A stretch of DNA of 46,862 nt from UBA12079 sp964608745 (GCA_964608745.1 CAZSPC010000007.1:1-46862), one strand, 5' to 3'; counted from the stretch's first letter, positions 26,001 through 33,222 are shown. The notes: a model not told the origin generated them from the sequence alone. Numbers and translations: made by a program.

Positions 26001-27203
26001 GCAAACCGAGGTCATCGGTTCGTTCAAAACTGCCGGTTTCGGATATTGCTCCAGCATACTGTATTCGGTTCCTTGAAAAGAAACTGGCACATACAGTCCC
26101 GGAGCTGTTCGTCCGGCACGACCCTTGGCTTGATCAGCCTGAGCTCGTGCTACCGGAACGGTCGTCAAACGACCACCGCCAACAGCGTTGGTTTCCATTC
26201 TCTTAACCCTCAACGAGTCAAGAACAATCCGAGTTCCCGGAATTGTGCGTTGAGAACGGAGGATCTCGGTGGCAAAGACAAAACGGATTACACCCCTGCG
26301 AACAGGAGCTTGCACCGCCGCGTCTTCCTGAGCCGAAGACCAACCACCCAAACCAAATACCTCAATTCTATTGCCACAATTCAGACGATTAACTTCCTTC
26401 TGAATCGCTTTGACAGAATTTTCGATATCCAATTTGCCGGGCAGAATTCCGATAACGGTTCCTTCTCTCATCGGCTCACCTGGTCCGGCTGGTAGTTCAC
26501 CATTTTTAGCAAAGCCATTAACCAATTTTATTGCAATATTGGTCACAGCTTCTGAATGGTGCTCATGACTAACCACTGTTCCCAGTGGATATTCATGAAC
26601 TTCCACCGGGAAACATCGACCCTCAACAGAAATTACCGGGGCATTATCAAAAAACTCCGAAAATTTCTTGGTGTCGATTGTAGCGGAAGTTACAACCAAC
26701 TTAGTTTCGGGGCTTTCCGGCAATAATGCCTTAATAACCCCAAGAAGACTATCAATGTCGAGTGTACGCTCGTGCGCTTCATCAACAATGATAATTCCTT
26801 CCGGCAACTTCCCTTTCTTAACAATCTTACTGCGAAGGGAAGCATCCACCAGCATAATACCTCTGGTCTTTTTACCGGTAAAATTTTCCGCCTTGCCACC
26901 GCGGGCAGCCAACCGATAACCGATCAGCCCGCCAAGTTTACACTGCATTTCTTGTGCAATGTACTTGGAGATGGCCCTGACGGCATTTCGGCGAAGCGAA
27001 GTCATCCAAACTTTTGTTTTTGGCAATGCCAATAACAAAGCCTGAATGATCCGGACCGTTTTACCGGCGCCGGTGTCTGCCTCGACTATTGTTACTGGAT
27101 TATTGGCAACAGTCTCAGCAATCTCGTTGAGCCGATGGTCAATCGGCAGTTTTTTCCTCTTTAACTCATCCGACCATCGGCCGGACTCCTCGATAGCCTT
27201 CAT
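23037..27203 (-). CDS. Giant DEAH-box (HrpA/HrpB-like) helicase with a long unknown C-terminus
   Basis: 1388 aa. The first 550 or so residues are an SF2 helicase: Walker A ADTGAGKT near 39, DEAH box (VDEAHERTLDID) near 143, SAT motif (TSATID), and QADQAKGRAGRTAPG (motif VI) near 359, followed by HA2-like helices. From about 600 to 1388 I recognise nothing; it holds several beta-rich stretches, a charged helical section and a late Cys pair (HICLNCGRG). The start is set by GAGGAGA. GC is clearly higher than in neighbours, and both flanks are palindrome-rich. Probably acts on RNA or RNA-protein complexes; likely horizontally acquired. Confidence 0.85.
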   Translation of the reverse strand: MKAIEESGRWSDELKRKKLPIDHRLNEIAETVANNPVTIVEADTGAGKTVRIIQALLLALPKTKVWMTSLRRNAVRAISKYIAQEMQCKLGGLIGYRLAARGGKAENFTGKKTRGIMLVDASLRSKIVKKGKLPEGIIIVDEAHERTLDIDSLLGVIKALLPESPETKLVVTSATIDTKKFSEFFDNAPVISVEGRCFPVEVHEYPLGTVVSHEHHSEAVTNIAIKLVNGFAKNGELPAGPGEPMREGTVIGILPGKLDIENSVKAIQKEVNRLNCGNRIEVFGLGGWSSAQEDAAVQAPVRRGVIRFVFATEILRSQRTIPGTRIVLDSLRVKRMETNAVGGGRLTTVPVARAQADQAKGRAGRTAPGLYVPVSFQGTEYSMLEQYPKPAVLNEPMTSVCLQLAKLVSGVEGFPEIREFPFIDSPSTERIEIAISRLQKMGALDDEEKITELGDLLLQFPIDPESAMALVTADELGVLAETVISSAIRECQGISFFPRQNGDDGFWSIDQELLEILCSDQEIEFDLENLPSWAFQEGDFFKIDLDGYSWRDGARKIAVLLRKHFAGEELSDFTGQVRMYRAYKAEEARLKAIARKQNTERARQLKNKEDVIFPKFNWQKEIRVWCQGRCLKIKALQMVDGTIRQIIDDIKRSPLTLQNGIVENRDFSSDDLTKALMSGRVDNIVINTDCGYQGGIGIISLSYNAPCDNPSIALVGHPTKMDGRRGRTWYLVDEVAPIQQEWLEEILPKLFERRLTGNYTLDDQGVVWEKEQHFFLKTQVTEINIIPESSESVLRYFLNNAVVNTQNNGDISHYRIGNFVIHNQAVIDDCERLWIRSGGDFQRITMGDLVDFYMTKLPIWIRSVEDLRSALIKEVSEKDLYLPKVSDSERKKVETENPETVEVDGQTLTVVYSKDWSDNFHAKAEVENEFVYSTKVESVILPSGRQVKLLSEGQSAMTFPELVEKLLRFDCSSELDVPREEPWQKENWGWSLTETGKSFQSQLQELVSEHARDRKANDMAGRIEAFKNDALALREKSGDSYRVAETVVSQTESEISDLTDEVDDDSLREVWQKQVSTDIEKARIFLNSCDYDGVKGICESLTKTVKSNISSVQDAYTGFREIWCRRSGSNNGDGWVVCPDGSFRENDSINNPRARYQSEGYKDWLLVFPGELAISWKKGTRASEHEFKVYHLPVGGLTEAQMETLKTLLEELEEEWGGQSGLASGSASPSVGEGWIHPETGESLTPGFQTTRQKREAKLREKNKADRERALSENVPEWLIEMVSVQDEGFDRLRTFVSNVDGLNPADLDRHICLNCGRGRRYDHFAKISGLDGDDFFQGFDPNDVADWIWKRLMSGGNAQKPDGGMVASTGDEDYSDNPFSILATLKR

Positions 27204-27245
27204 TCGATCTCCTCACGAGCAAGCTTTCTGACAAACAATGCCAAA

Positions 27246-27339
27246 AATATCCTTGCTAACTCGCGCGTCCATTTTTTCAGGACACTTGCTGATAACCCTA
27301 TGTATTCAGGCTCAGCCACAAAATACGAGCAAGGATATT
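27246..27339. repeat. Inverted repeat upstream of the helicase
   Basis: AATATCCTTGCT (27246-27257) and its complement (27328-27339). An ACTTAGTAG hairpin with a TTGAA loop follows at 27369-27391. Confidence 0.45.
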
Positions 27340-27415
27340 GCTCAAAAAATACAAAATTTCAAAGAACACTTAGTAGTTGAACTACTAAGTCTGCTTGTTC
27401 TTTATATTTCACAAG

Positions 27416-27508
27416 CAGAATTTTGAAGAAATTATTTACTAGAAGCCTCGCTTTGTCCTATCGGACTAAAAAGCAAGGCTTCGTGCACAATTTCTTCAAA
27501 ATTCTGCC
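27416..27508. repeat. Capped palindrome, copy A
   Basis: 19-bp perfect arms (27416-27434 / 27490-27508) hold a conserved cap at 27440-27487 (CTAGAAGCC ... CCTATCGG ... GGCTTCGTGC). The same cap on different arms occurs at 27846, 28814 and 33246. Confidence 0.65.
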
Positions 27509-27566
27509 AATGTTTTTAATATTTCCTCCTCAGAGACCACTAAATAATTAATGATTTCTGTAAGAG

Positions 27567-27596
27567 GGTTCAGGTAGTCCTCCACCTACCTGAACC
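27567..27596 (+). terminator. Hairpin with a downstream T-run
   Basis: GGTTCAGGTAG / CTACCTGAACC, with six T about 13 nt later. Weak as a terminator because of the distance. Confidence 0.35.
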
Positions 27597-27617
27597 ATTT
27601 AACCACTTTTTTAATTT

Positions 27618-27735
27618 AAATTTTTTGCAGATAATCCGCCGTTTGGCTGTAAAGCCTTGGCAGGGGGCGGATGATGAGATTGGGTCGGAGCAGGACGCTC
27701 CAGTCTCTCATCTGGAAAGATCTGTCAAAAAATTT
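27618..27735. ncRNA. GC-rich multi-hairpin element
   Basis: An outer stem (27618-27632 with 27720-27735) encloses two nested hairpins. One is CCGCC...GGCGG with GGCTgtaaAGCC inside (27636-27670). The other is GATGAGA...TCTCATC with GGAGC/GCTCC inside (27674-27713). The enclosed part is about 60% GC in DNA that is otherwise about one third GC, with no open frame. On the plus strand it ends near TTTTTT. I do not recognise the fold. Confidence 0.5.
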
Positions 27736-27739
27736 ACCA

Positions 27740-28010
27740 ATTTTTTAAAGCGCTACAAGAAAAATTATCCTTGTCATTTAGTACCGATGTCGTGTTGAAA
27801 GTTTTTTATGACATCGCATACTTTAATGCCAACTTTGGCAAGCGCTCGGTTTTAGGAAAATACGACGAAGCCTTGCTTCTGCCCGTAGGGTGAAGCGAGG
27901 CTTCTGGAAGGATTTTCCTAAAACCGAATGCTTGTCTTTCAAAATTCAAACAAAATTCAAAGTATAACTACAAATTTTCAATTTAAAAAAATCAAAAACT
28001 TGATAGTTAG
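27740..28010. repeat. Hairpin cluster with capped palindrome, copy B
   Basis: Copy B (27846-27927; arms TCGGTTTTAGGAAAAT) carries the cap in inverted orientation at 27864-27907. Smaller stems before it include CGATGTCG / TGACATCG and TGCCAAACTTTGGCA-like pairing. No coding potential. Confidence 0.5.
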
Positions 28011-28200
28011 CAGAATCTCAAACCATGAGATTCTGCGAAGAGACCTTTTTTCATATAAGATTTCGTAACAAATTTTTCAAATTTCGGACGAGACGAAGTT
28101 TAGAAAATTGAAGCGATGCCTAAGCATCGTTGAAATTTTATAAACAAGTCGTAGTCGAAACTTGAAAATTTGAACGAAAAAATTATATGGAAATAGGTCT
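28010..28200. repeat. Hairpin and 160-nt imperfect palindrome
   Basis: GCAGAATCTCA / TGAGATTCTGC (28010-28036), followed by a palindrome whose two halves align along almost the whole of 28041-28200, from AGACCT at the ends to CGATGC ctaa GCATCG at the tip. Confidence 0.55.
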
Positions 28201-28227
28201 AAAACCCATGAGAGTATATTTTGCTAG

Positions 28228-28262
28228 GGAGGATTTGCTCTCGTTCCTCCGAAAGTTTTTTT
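28228..28262 (+). terminator. Plus-strand terminator in the island
   Basis: GGAGGA / TCCTCC followed by GAAAGTTTTTTT. A second one (ATCCG...CGGAT, then seven T) lies at about 28280-28304. Both imply plus-strand transcripts in this gene-free stretch. Confidence 0.5.
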
Positions 28263-28357
28263 AATGTCGTCTGCACGACTATCCGCCTGAGACGGATTTT
28301 TTTGAAAGTGTTTTTGGTAAACCGGAACTTACTTTCAACAAACCGGTCGAAAAGCTT

Positions 28358-28663
28358 TTAGCTAAAGATTTTTGCGCATCTCTGCGCATTAACCTCAGTT
28401 TTGCGGACTTTTTTTGCCCGCTTAGCTTTTCTTTTTTGCCGATTTTCATCGGCATTTCCACCCTTCCGGACACAACCAGAAAGATGGGTCTCGTCGTGAC
28501 GCCGGCGCCTTTCGGCCTGCCGGCGCTTCTCGGCCTTGGCCGCCTTGCGAACCTCTTGGTTCCATGCAAGGTTGGCCTCGACCAACTCTCTTTTTTTGTC
28601 GCGTGGCTTGACCACGCGACATTGTGAGGTGGTTACCTCACTTCTCAAGATTCTCTTTGCCAT
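28358..28663 (-). CDS. Very basic small protein, 101 aa
   Basis: About one third Lys/Arg, with runs such as KAEKRRQAERRRRHDE and KRKAKRAKKVRK, an N-terminal MAKRILRSEV and three Cys. Predicted mostly helical. A nucleic-acid-binding role is plausible from charge alone; I know no family. A strong GGAGGAAAG site supports the start, and the gene is much GC-richer than its surroundings. It is the only likely gene between the helicase and trigger factor, in the same island as the helicase and on the same strand. Confidence 0.6.
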   Translation of the reverse strand: MAKRILRSEVTTSQCRVVKPRDKKRELVEANLAWNQEVRKAAKAEKRRQAERRRRHDETHLSGCVRKGGNADENRQKRKAKRAKKVRKTEVNAQRCAKIFS

Positions 28664-28762
28664 ACTTTCCTCCCTCCTCCGCCTCTGCGGAGAAAAAATA
28701 ATAATCTAAATCTCGATAAAAACACCATTGTTAATATCGAGAAATTAAAAATACAAATTGCA

Positions 28763-28821
28763 GGCAATGCCGGAGTCGAACCGGTGGGCTTCGTCACCCA
28801 GAGGCCGACCTCTCCACTGCC
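28763..28821 (-). ncRNA. 59-nt tRNA-like cloverleaf
   Basis: On the minus strand GGCAGTG pairs with CATTGCC (7-bp acceptor, one G-U). Arms AGAGG tcgg CCTCT and TGGGT...GCCCA follow, then a T-arm CCGG ttcgact CCGG. There is no variable loop, the second loop is 6-8 nt and no CCA is encoded (TGCA follows). It is too short for a normal tRNA. Its 5' end is shared with the arm of capped palindrome C, so it may be a truncated tRNA. Confidence 0.35.
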
Positions 28822-28901
28822 GTTGAAAATTTTTGACTAGAAGCAAGGCTGACCCTACGGGCTAAAAGCCTTGCTTTGTCAAAAATTTTCAACGGCAGTG
28901 G
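28814..28901. repeat. Capped palindrome, copy C
   Basis: 24-bp perfect arms (28814-28837 / 28878-28901) with the cap TAGAAGCAAGGCT ... CCTACGGG ... AGCCTTGCTT between them. The left arm contains the 5' end of the tRNA-like fold. Confidence 0.65.
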
Positions 28902-29693
28902 CAAACATTAGTTTCAACGAACTTTCCCCACTCAGTAGCCGAGCTACTGAGTTATAAGGAAATTTATGGGTACAAAAATGGTTAAGTTTTATATCCCATC
29001 CGATCTCCTTACAAGAAAACGGTTTGTAAAATGTATCAATTGATAATCGATTTCCGTCGAAAAATGACCTATCCAACACAATTAACAAGGTTTGCAGTCT
29101 TGTTTGTGTTTTCAGCATTTCACAAGCAAACGAAATATATAAGATTATTATCCACTTCACTCTCTCCTCTTGGGAACTCAATGTTCCCTTCTACACTTAT
29201 CGGTTGTAGACCACCGTCCATCAATTGACGAATCAGAGGTGAAGCGCAACCTAATATATTCCTAATCAAAGAACTTATCGAGAATACTTTATTCTCTCTT
29301 CTCTTTTATGTTATTTAGAGAATGATGAAGATAAGTGGTGGAATTAAACAACCTCGAAGTGTTGTGTTCCTGTACTCTCTCCTCTTCATCATTCTTTAAA
29401 CAAAAAACAGTCAGATATCTTCTTCTCGAGTGAGAGAAAAACATCTGACTGTTTTCTAATTTTAGAAATAACTTTTGCTATAAGCTACCTGCTACAAGCT
29501 ACTGGCTATTTAAAACTCTCTCCTCAAAAAGTTTTAATATTTAATTTTCAATCTTATACCTATATAGTAGCATAAGTTAATTTATTTGTCAAGGGTTTTC
29601 TTTCGTCATCTATATTTCCCGCTTTTCGATACTGTAAGTATAACATAATTAAATTATTTGTCAATAGTTTATGTACAAAGATGTATCCAAATC
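28902..29693. other. Gene-free hairpin-rich region
   Basis: Contains an ACTCAGTAG hairpin (28930-28952), GGGAAC/GTTCCC (about 29170-29186), GAGAATA ctt TATTCTC (about 29280-29296), a long hairpin 29319-29395 with 13-bp outer arms, and 29404-29455 (AAAACAGTCAGAT arms, then a T-run). AGCTA-rich repeats lie at 29476-29510. A 100-aa minus frame starts at TTG with no ribosome site and is not accepted. Confidence 0.5.
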
Positions 29694-29758
29694 AAAAAAG
29701 CGGACACTTTTTGTGTCCACTTTTTGGGGTACAGTTCATACTGGGTACCCACTTTTTT
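29694..29758 (-). terminator. Tandem terminators after tig
   Basis: GGGTAC/GTACCC (29727-29750), then AAAAAAGcGGACAC / GTGTCCaCTTTTT (29694-29725). Both lie directly past the trigger factor stop. Confidence 0.7.
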
Positions 29759-29760
29759 GA

Positions 29761-30804
29761 TTATTTCTGATCTTCCAGAAGTTTAAAGACTTCATTATTT
29801 GAAAGCATCATTTTCACATAAACTTCGACATTTTCTTGCCTTGCTTCTTTGTGTTGAGCTATTATCGCATCGACATTTTTCTTTACTTCGTCTTCTGGCG
29901 GAGTAATTTTTTCATCAACTGCAATTTGATTTAACACTAATTGATATTTTACCCTGTTTTCTGCATCTGCTCGCCATTCTTTTCTCAAATCTTCTTCTGT
30001 CTTTTTAATCTGTTCCAAGTATTTATCAAATTGTAATCCCATTCGAGAAATATTATCTTGCATCTCAGCCAACATTTTTCGTAATTCTGTTTCAATCAAA
30101 ACTTCCGGCAATTCTACTTTGGTATCTTTGGAAATAGCCGACAAAATCTCCATTCTTTTCTTCTCTTTTGCTCGGTGCTCTTTTTCGTGCTCAATATTAT
30201 CCTTCAACTTGGCTTTAAAATCAGCTACATCTTTAAAATCCCCAACTGTTTTCACAAATTCATCAGTCAATTCTGGAAGTTCATCTGATTTCTTCTCTAA
30301 ATCCTCTTTTGTTACTTCCTCACCTTCTTTTTTAATGTGTTTTTGAGCTTTTTGAATTTGCTCGATTGTTTTGTTTAGCTCTTCATCTGTTACTTCTGTA
30401 TCGTCACCTTTTTTCGCCATTTCTTTTTTAGCAATCTTCTTGTAATCAGGTAGTTTAATCTCCGGCATTACAGCAGTAGTAATTTTAAATTCCAAAGGAT
30501 TATTATCTGCCAATTTTGTAATCGCAATCTGAGGTGAACCAATCACATCAATCTTGTTTTCCATTACAATAATCGGATAGGCATCATTCAAAGCATATTG
30601 TGCCATTTCGTTTAAAAGAGTCATTTCCCCTACTTTTTCAATCAAAATTTTCTCAGGCACCTTCCCTTCTCTAAAACCATCTACTTTTATATTTTGTCCC
30701 AAAGACTTAACAGCTCTTTCTCTATGCTTTCCCCAAATCTCAAACGGAATTGATCCAGTAATTTCAACAGTTGAGTTGTCTTTTTTATCTATTTTTACAT
30801 CCAT
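29761..30804 (-). CDS. tig: Trigger factor without a PPIase domain
   Basis: Ribosome-associated folding chaperone. The 347-aa protein has the ribosome-binding domain with its signature GFREGKVP near residue 44. The C-terminal helical chaperone domain (DFKAKLKDNIEHEKEHRAKEKKR and onward) follows almost directly. The FKBP-like prolyl-isomerase domain expected at about 150-230 in the usual 430-aa protein is replaced by a short Lys/Glu-rich linker. The start is SD-less. The 30805-30940 upstream region holds only a GGAAA-type hairpin. Confidence 0.9.
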   Translation of the reverse strand: MDVKIDKKDNSTVEITGSIPFEIWGKHRERAVKSLGQNIKVDGFREGKVPEKILIEKVGEMTLLNEMAQYALNDAYPIIVMENKIDVIGSPQIAITKLADNNPLEFKITTAVMPEIKLPDYKKIAKKEMAKKGDDTEVTDEELNKTIEQIQKAQKHIKKEGEEVTKEDLEKKSDELPELTDEFVKTVGDFKDVADFKAKLKDNIEHEKEHRAKEKKRMEILSAISKDTKVELPEVLIETELRKMLAEMQDNISRMGLQFDKYLEQIKKTEEDLRKEWRADAENRVKYQLVLNQIAVDEKITPPEDEVKKNVDAIIAQHKEARQENVEVYVKMMLSNNEVFKLLEDQK

Positions 30805-30940
30805 AATAATTTAAGTTAAGCACCTGGAAACCGGATTTCCAAGTGATTTTGAAATATTTTATAAGCTGATACAATCTTACCTAAAAACAGCCAGAAAGTC
30901 CACCTAAACATCAAAAAACTTAATATTTATCAAAAATTTA

Positions 30941-31047
30941 AATGACTCATTTAATGAGTCATTGAAAACCGCCCAACAAAGCCATTCGGGGGTGCCGGGA
31001 ACCCCACATTTGATGCTAAAAATTCAATGGCTCATTAGTGAGCCATT
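30941..31047. repeat. Two TGGCTCA/TGACTCA-family hairpins
   Basis: AATGACTCAT / ATGAGTCATT (30941-30963) and AATGGCTCA / TGAGCCATT (31026-31047) flank a GC-rich GGGG...CCCC hairpin. Confidence 0.55.
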
Positions 31048-31057
31048 AAAAAAACAC

Positions 31058-31098
31058 AAAAAAACAACTTAGAAGCAAGGCTTCTAAGTTGTTTTTTT
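31058..31098 (-). terminator. AbiEii operon terminator
   Basis: A 19-bp perfect stem with an AAG loop; the toxin stop codon lies inside it. The TTAGAAGC / GCTTCTAA tip recalls the capped-palindrome core. Confidence 0.8.
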
Positions 31099-31701
31099 AA
31101 TTATCTCGGTAAAAAATTTTTTTATTTCGTCCAATGAAACATGGTTTTGATTTTTAAATTGTATTGGCTCTTCTATAATATCTTCAAAGTACACAAGGCT
31201 CTTGATTACCAAATTTGTATCAATAGTTGGAAATTTGAATTGCATTTTTTGAAGCAAATCAGACAAATCATACTCTTTTAAAACATAATACAAATCAATA
31301 TAGTCTTTCAAAGTAGAACGACTAACAATTGCTGATAGTTTCATACAAGCAATATCTTCTATTGAAGCTAATCGAATGTATTCTTCTTCGATAATTTCTT
31401 TCAATAACGGATATTTGTAACTAAAAAAACTTAGCTTAATATCTTTATCAACGATAATTGTTAATGTATTTTTTTCATCTTGTATTTTTTGAACTGAAAA
31501 ATCTTTGAAAATTTTTTGTAATCTTTCAAAAAACTCTTTGGTATCAAAATCTTTTTCAGAAAAATAATCAAAATCAATACTATCTCTATGTCCAATTTGT
31601 AAAGCAAGTGCTGTTCCACCAGCCAAGTAAAAATCTTCTTTTAAATTTTTTAAAAGTGGCAAGATATCTTTTCTTTTTTGATTTAAAATATCGTAGAACA
31701 T
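31084..31701 (-). CDS. Nucleotidyltransferase toxin, AbiEii/AbiGii type
   Basis: 205 aa. LAGGTALALQIGHRDSIDFDYFS carries the GG/S-type and D-x-D nucleotidyltransferase signature of the AbiEii family (type IV toxin, phage-defence AbiE systems). A second Asp-bearing strand and C-terminal helices (DYIDLYYVLKEYDLSDLL) follow. It starts one base after the stop of its partner at 31703, so the two are translationally coupled. Family members modify tRNAs or other targets; the target here is unknown. Confidence 0.82.
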   Translation of the reverse strand: MFYDILNQKRKDILPLLKNLKEDFYLAGGTALALQIGHRDSIDFDYFSEKDFDTKEFFERLQKIFKDFSVQKIQDEKNTLTIIVDKDIKLSFFSYKYPLLKEIIEEEYIRLASIEDIACMKLSAIVSRSTLKDYIDLYYVLKEYDLSDLLQKMQFKFPTIDTNLVIKSLVYFEDIIEEPIQFKNQNHVSLDEIKKFFTEIIKKTT

Positions 31702-31702
31702 A

Positions 31703-31972
31703 CTAAAAACGAGTGTCTTTTGGCGAAACTTTATAAATTAAAGACCAAAGATTGATTGATTTTTTACTCCATTCTGATTTCGTTGTTTTTTTTATCACCT
31801 CTTTTATTTCTTCATTTGTATAATTTTTTGTCAACCAATCAGTCGATCGTTTATCACCAAAATCTAAAATATTTTTAATAATAATGTTTTTGTGCTTTTC
31901 TGGATCAATGATAGAGAAATCATAAGACCACAAAAATGGCTTTAAAAACTTTGGTAGATTAAACTCACTCAT
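31703..31972 (-). CDS. Antitoxin-like partner of the AbiEii toxin (DUF6922 type)
   Basis: 89 aa starting MSEFNLPKFLKPFLWSYDF, with the W-x-YDF motif and a helical body typical of small proteins encoded before AbiEii toxins. An ATG 9 nt upstream is rejected: the extended -10 (TGGTATAAT) ends 7 nt before the inner ATG, so the outer ATG falls upstream of the expected transcript start. First gene of the pair. Confidence 0.72.
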   Translation of the reverse strand: MSEFNLPKFLKPFLWSYDFSIIDPEKHKNIIIKNILDFGDKRSTDWLTKNYTNEEIKEVIKKTTKSEWSKKSINLWSLIYKVSPKDTRF

Positions 31973-31979
31973 TGGACAC

Positions 31980-31988
31980 ATTATACCA
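31980..31988 (-). promoter_or_regulatory. Extended -10 of the AbiEii pair
   Basis: TGGTATAAT, 7 nt, ATG on the minus strand. Its upstream side overlaps the terminator at 31988-32018. Confidence 0.6.
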
Positions 31989-32018
31989 AAAAACCACTAC
32001 TATTTGTAGTGGTTTTTT
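31988..32018 (-). terminator. Terminator of the 130-aa membrane protein gene
   Basis: AAAAAACCACTAC / GTAGTGGTTTTTT, 13 bp, 5-nt loop. The next promoter starts within it. Confidence 0.8.
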
Positions 32019-32040
32019 AAATCATTCAATTACTAAGTCC

Positions 32041-32433
32041 TTATAGTTCTAGCTCACTTTCAATATTTTCTAATTCTTCGTCTAGATCATCAATATTCAT
32101 ATCTTCCAAAACTTCATCAATTTCTTCAACTGTTGCGTCTGTTGGGATCTCTGTTTCTCCATTCATAGTAGTATCTGTATTATTTTCTCCCATCATATCA
32201 TCTCCATTATCAATTTCTTTACCCCAGAAATAGAATCCGGCAACTACCAATAGTGCAACAACGATAATAATTGCAATAATTGCACCGATTGGATTTTTTC
32301 CACCTGTTGATGGTTGTTCCATTACTGGTTCTTGTGCATTAGTTTCCGGCATTACCGGCTCATTTGACATTGGCTGATTAGCCTCTGGATTTGGATTACT
32401 TTCACCTCCTCCTTGGTTAAAATTGTTTTCCAT
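32041..32433 (-). CDS. Single-pass membrane protein with an acidic tail
   Basis: 130 aa. An Asn/Pro/Gly/Gln-rich N-terminus (about 1-47) is followed by one transmembrane helix (PIGAIIAIIIVVALLVVAGFY) and a strongly acidic C-terminus ending in DDLDEELENIESELEL. Low-complexity composition on both sides of the membrane; no domain recognised. An AGGAGGTGAAAG stretch lies inside the coding start rather than upstream, so it does not define the start. Confidence 0.7.
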   Translation of the reverse strand: MENNFNQGGGESNPNPEANQPMSNEPVMPETNAQEPVMEQPSTGGKNPIGAIIAIIIVVALLVVAGFYFWGKEIDNGDDMMGENNTDTTMNGETEIPTDATVEEIDEVLEDMNIDDLDEELENIESELEL

Positions 32434-32445
32434 GTTTTTTAAGCT

Positions 32446-32540
32446 TATAGCTGGTAGCTGGTAGCCTATAGCTTTCAGAAAAATTTGCCTCTGGCAAATT
32501 TTTCTCTATTAGCTATAAGCTGTCAGCTACTAGCTTTTAA
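32446..32540. repeat. AGCTATAAGCT-type palindromic repeat region
   Basis: Tandem AGCTGGTAGC units, an inner hairpin AAAAATTTGCC / GGCAAATTTTT, and TAGCTATAAGCTG units on the other side. Similar short units are at 29476-29510 and 44878-44910. Confidence 0.5.
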
Positions 32541-32553
32541 ATTTAATAAAAAT

Positions 32554-33216
32554 TTATTGTGCATTATTTACAGCTTCATCAACAGTATCTGCTACTGCCT
32601 CAACCGTTGGTTTCACAGATGCTTTAATCGCCCGAATAGCATCTCTTAAAGCTTTGTGAGCATCTTTGACAGCTTGTTTCGCTTCTCGAATCATCTCTTT
32701 GATTTCTGCCCATTTTTCTCTTGGGTTTTCTGATTCAAGAGCTTCCTCGATAGCTGACTTCACTTCAGCAATTTTTTCTTTAGCGTCATCAACTTTTCCT
32801 GGCACTATCGCCAAAAGTTCTTTTGCTTTTGTAAGATCAAAACCCTTTGCTTCTAGTTTTTCTATATGAGCCCTTACTCTTTCCTCAGCCGATTCGATTT
32901 TTGCCAACATTCGATGGTAACTATCCATCATCTTTTTAACATGAGCAAGAATTCTGTTTTTATGTAATTCGCCCAACTGCGAAGCTTTCGCCTGTGTAGT
33001 TGAAGCTTTTTTCATTATTTTATCCTGAAGAGCTTTGTATTTATCTCTTATATTTTGTACAGGCTTGGTTGTTGGTGCAGTACCGGTTGCTTTTATTGGT
33101 TGAGCTGTAAGTGTAGGTACTGGCGCAACATCACCGGTTTGAGCTGATACGAACCCAATTCCTGCAAACAAAAAACAAATCAAAGAGACAAAAATTGTTA
33201 ATTTTTTCATATGCAT
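32554..33216 (-). CDS. Secreted helical (coiled-coil) protein
   Basis: 220 aa. The signal peptide (MKKLTIFVSLICFLFAGIGFVSA) has a cleavage site near AQ. A Thr/Pro/Ala linker follows, then from about residue 60 an almost entirely helical, Lys/Glu/Ala-rich body (KMMDSYHRMLAKIESAEERV) that should form long coiled coils. Unrecognised. The first ATG is kept because a TAATAT box ends 6 nt before it, consistent with a leaderless message. Confidence 0.72.
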   Translation of the reverse strand: MHMKKLTIFVSLICFLFAGIGFVSAQTGDVAPVPTLTAQPIKATGTAPTTKPVQNIRDKYKALQDKIMKKASTTQAKASQLGELHKNRILAHVKKMMDSYHRMLAKIESAEERVRAHIEKLEAKGFDLTKAKELLAIVPGKVDDAKEKIAEVKSAIEEALESENPREKWAEIKEMIREAKQAVKDAHKALRDAIRAIKASVKPTVEAVADTVDEAVNNAQ

Positions 33217-33222
33217 TTATTT

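Noticed and set aside
23346..27231. Many long frames opposite the helicase gene
   Set aside because: They are shadows: the helicase motifs on the minus strand are unambiguous and none of the plus frames has a ribosome site.
28879..29181. 100-aa minus-strand frame before the capped palindrome
   Set aside because: TTG start, no SD or promoter, covers hairpins; no protein-like pattern.
28763..29460. Possible tmRNA or RNase P RNA in the gene-free region
   Set aside because: A T-loop and a GGGGAAAGTT stretch are present on the minus strand, but no tag reading frame, no paired tmRNA 5' end and no conserved RNase P core motifs could be found.
27416..29460. CRISPR array
   Set aside because: Repeats are few, palindromic, irregularly spaced and in both orientations; no cas genes.
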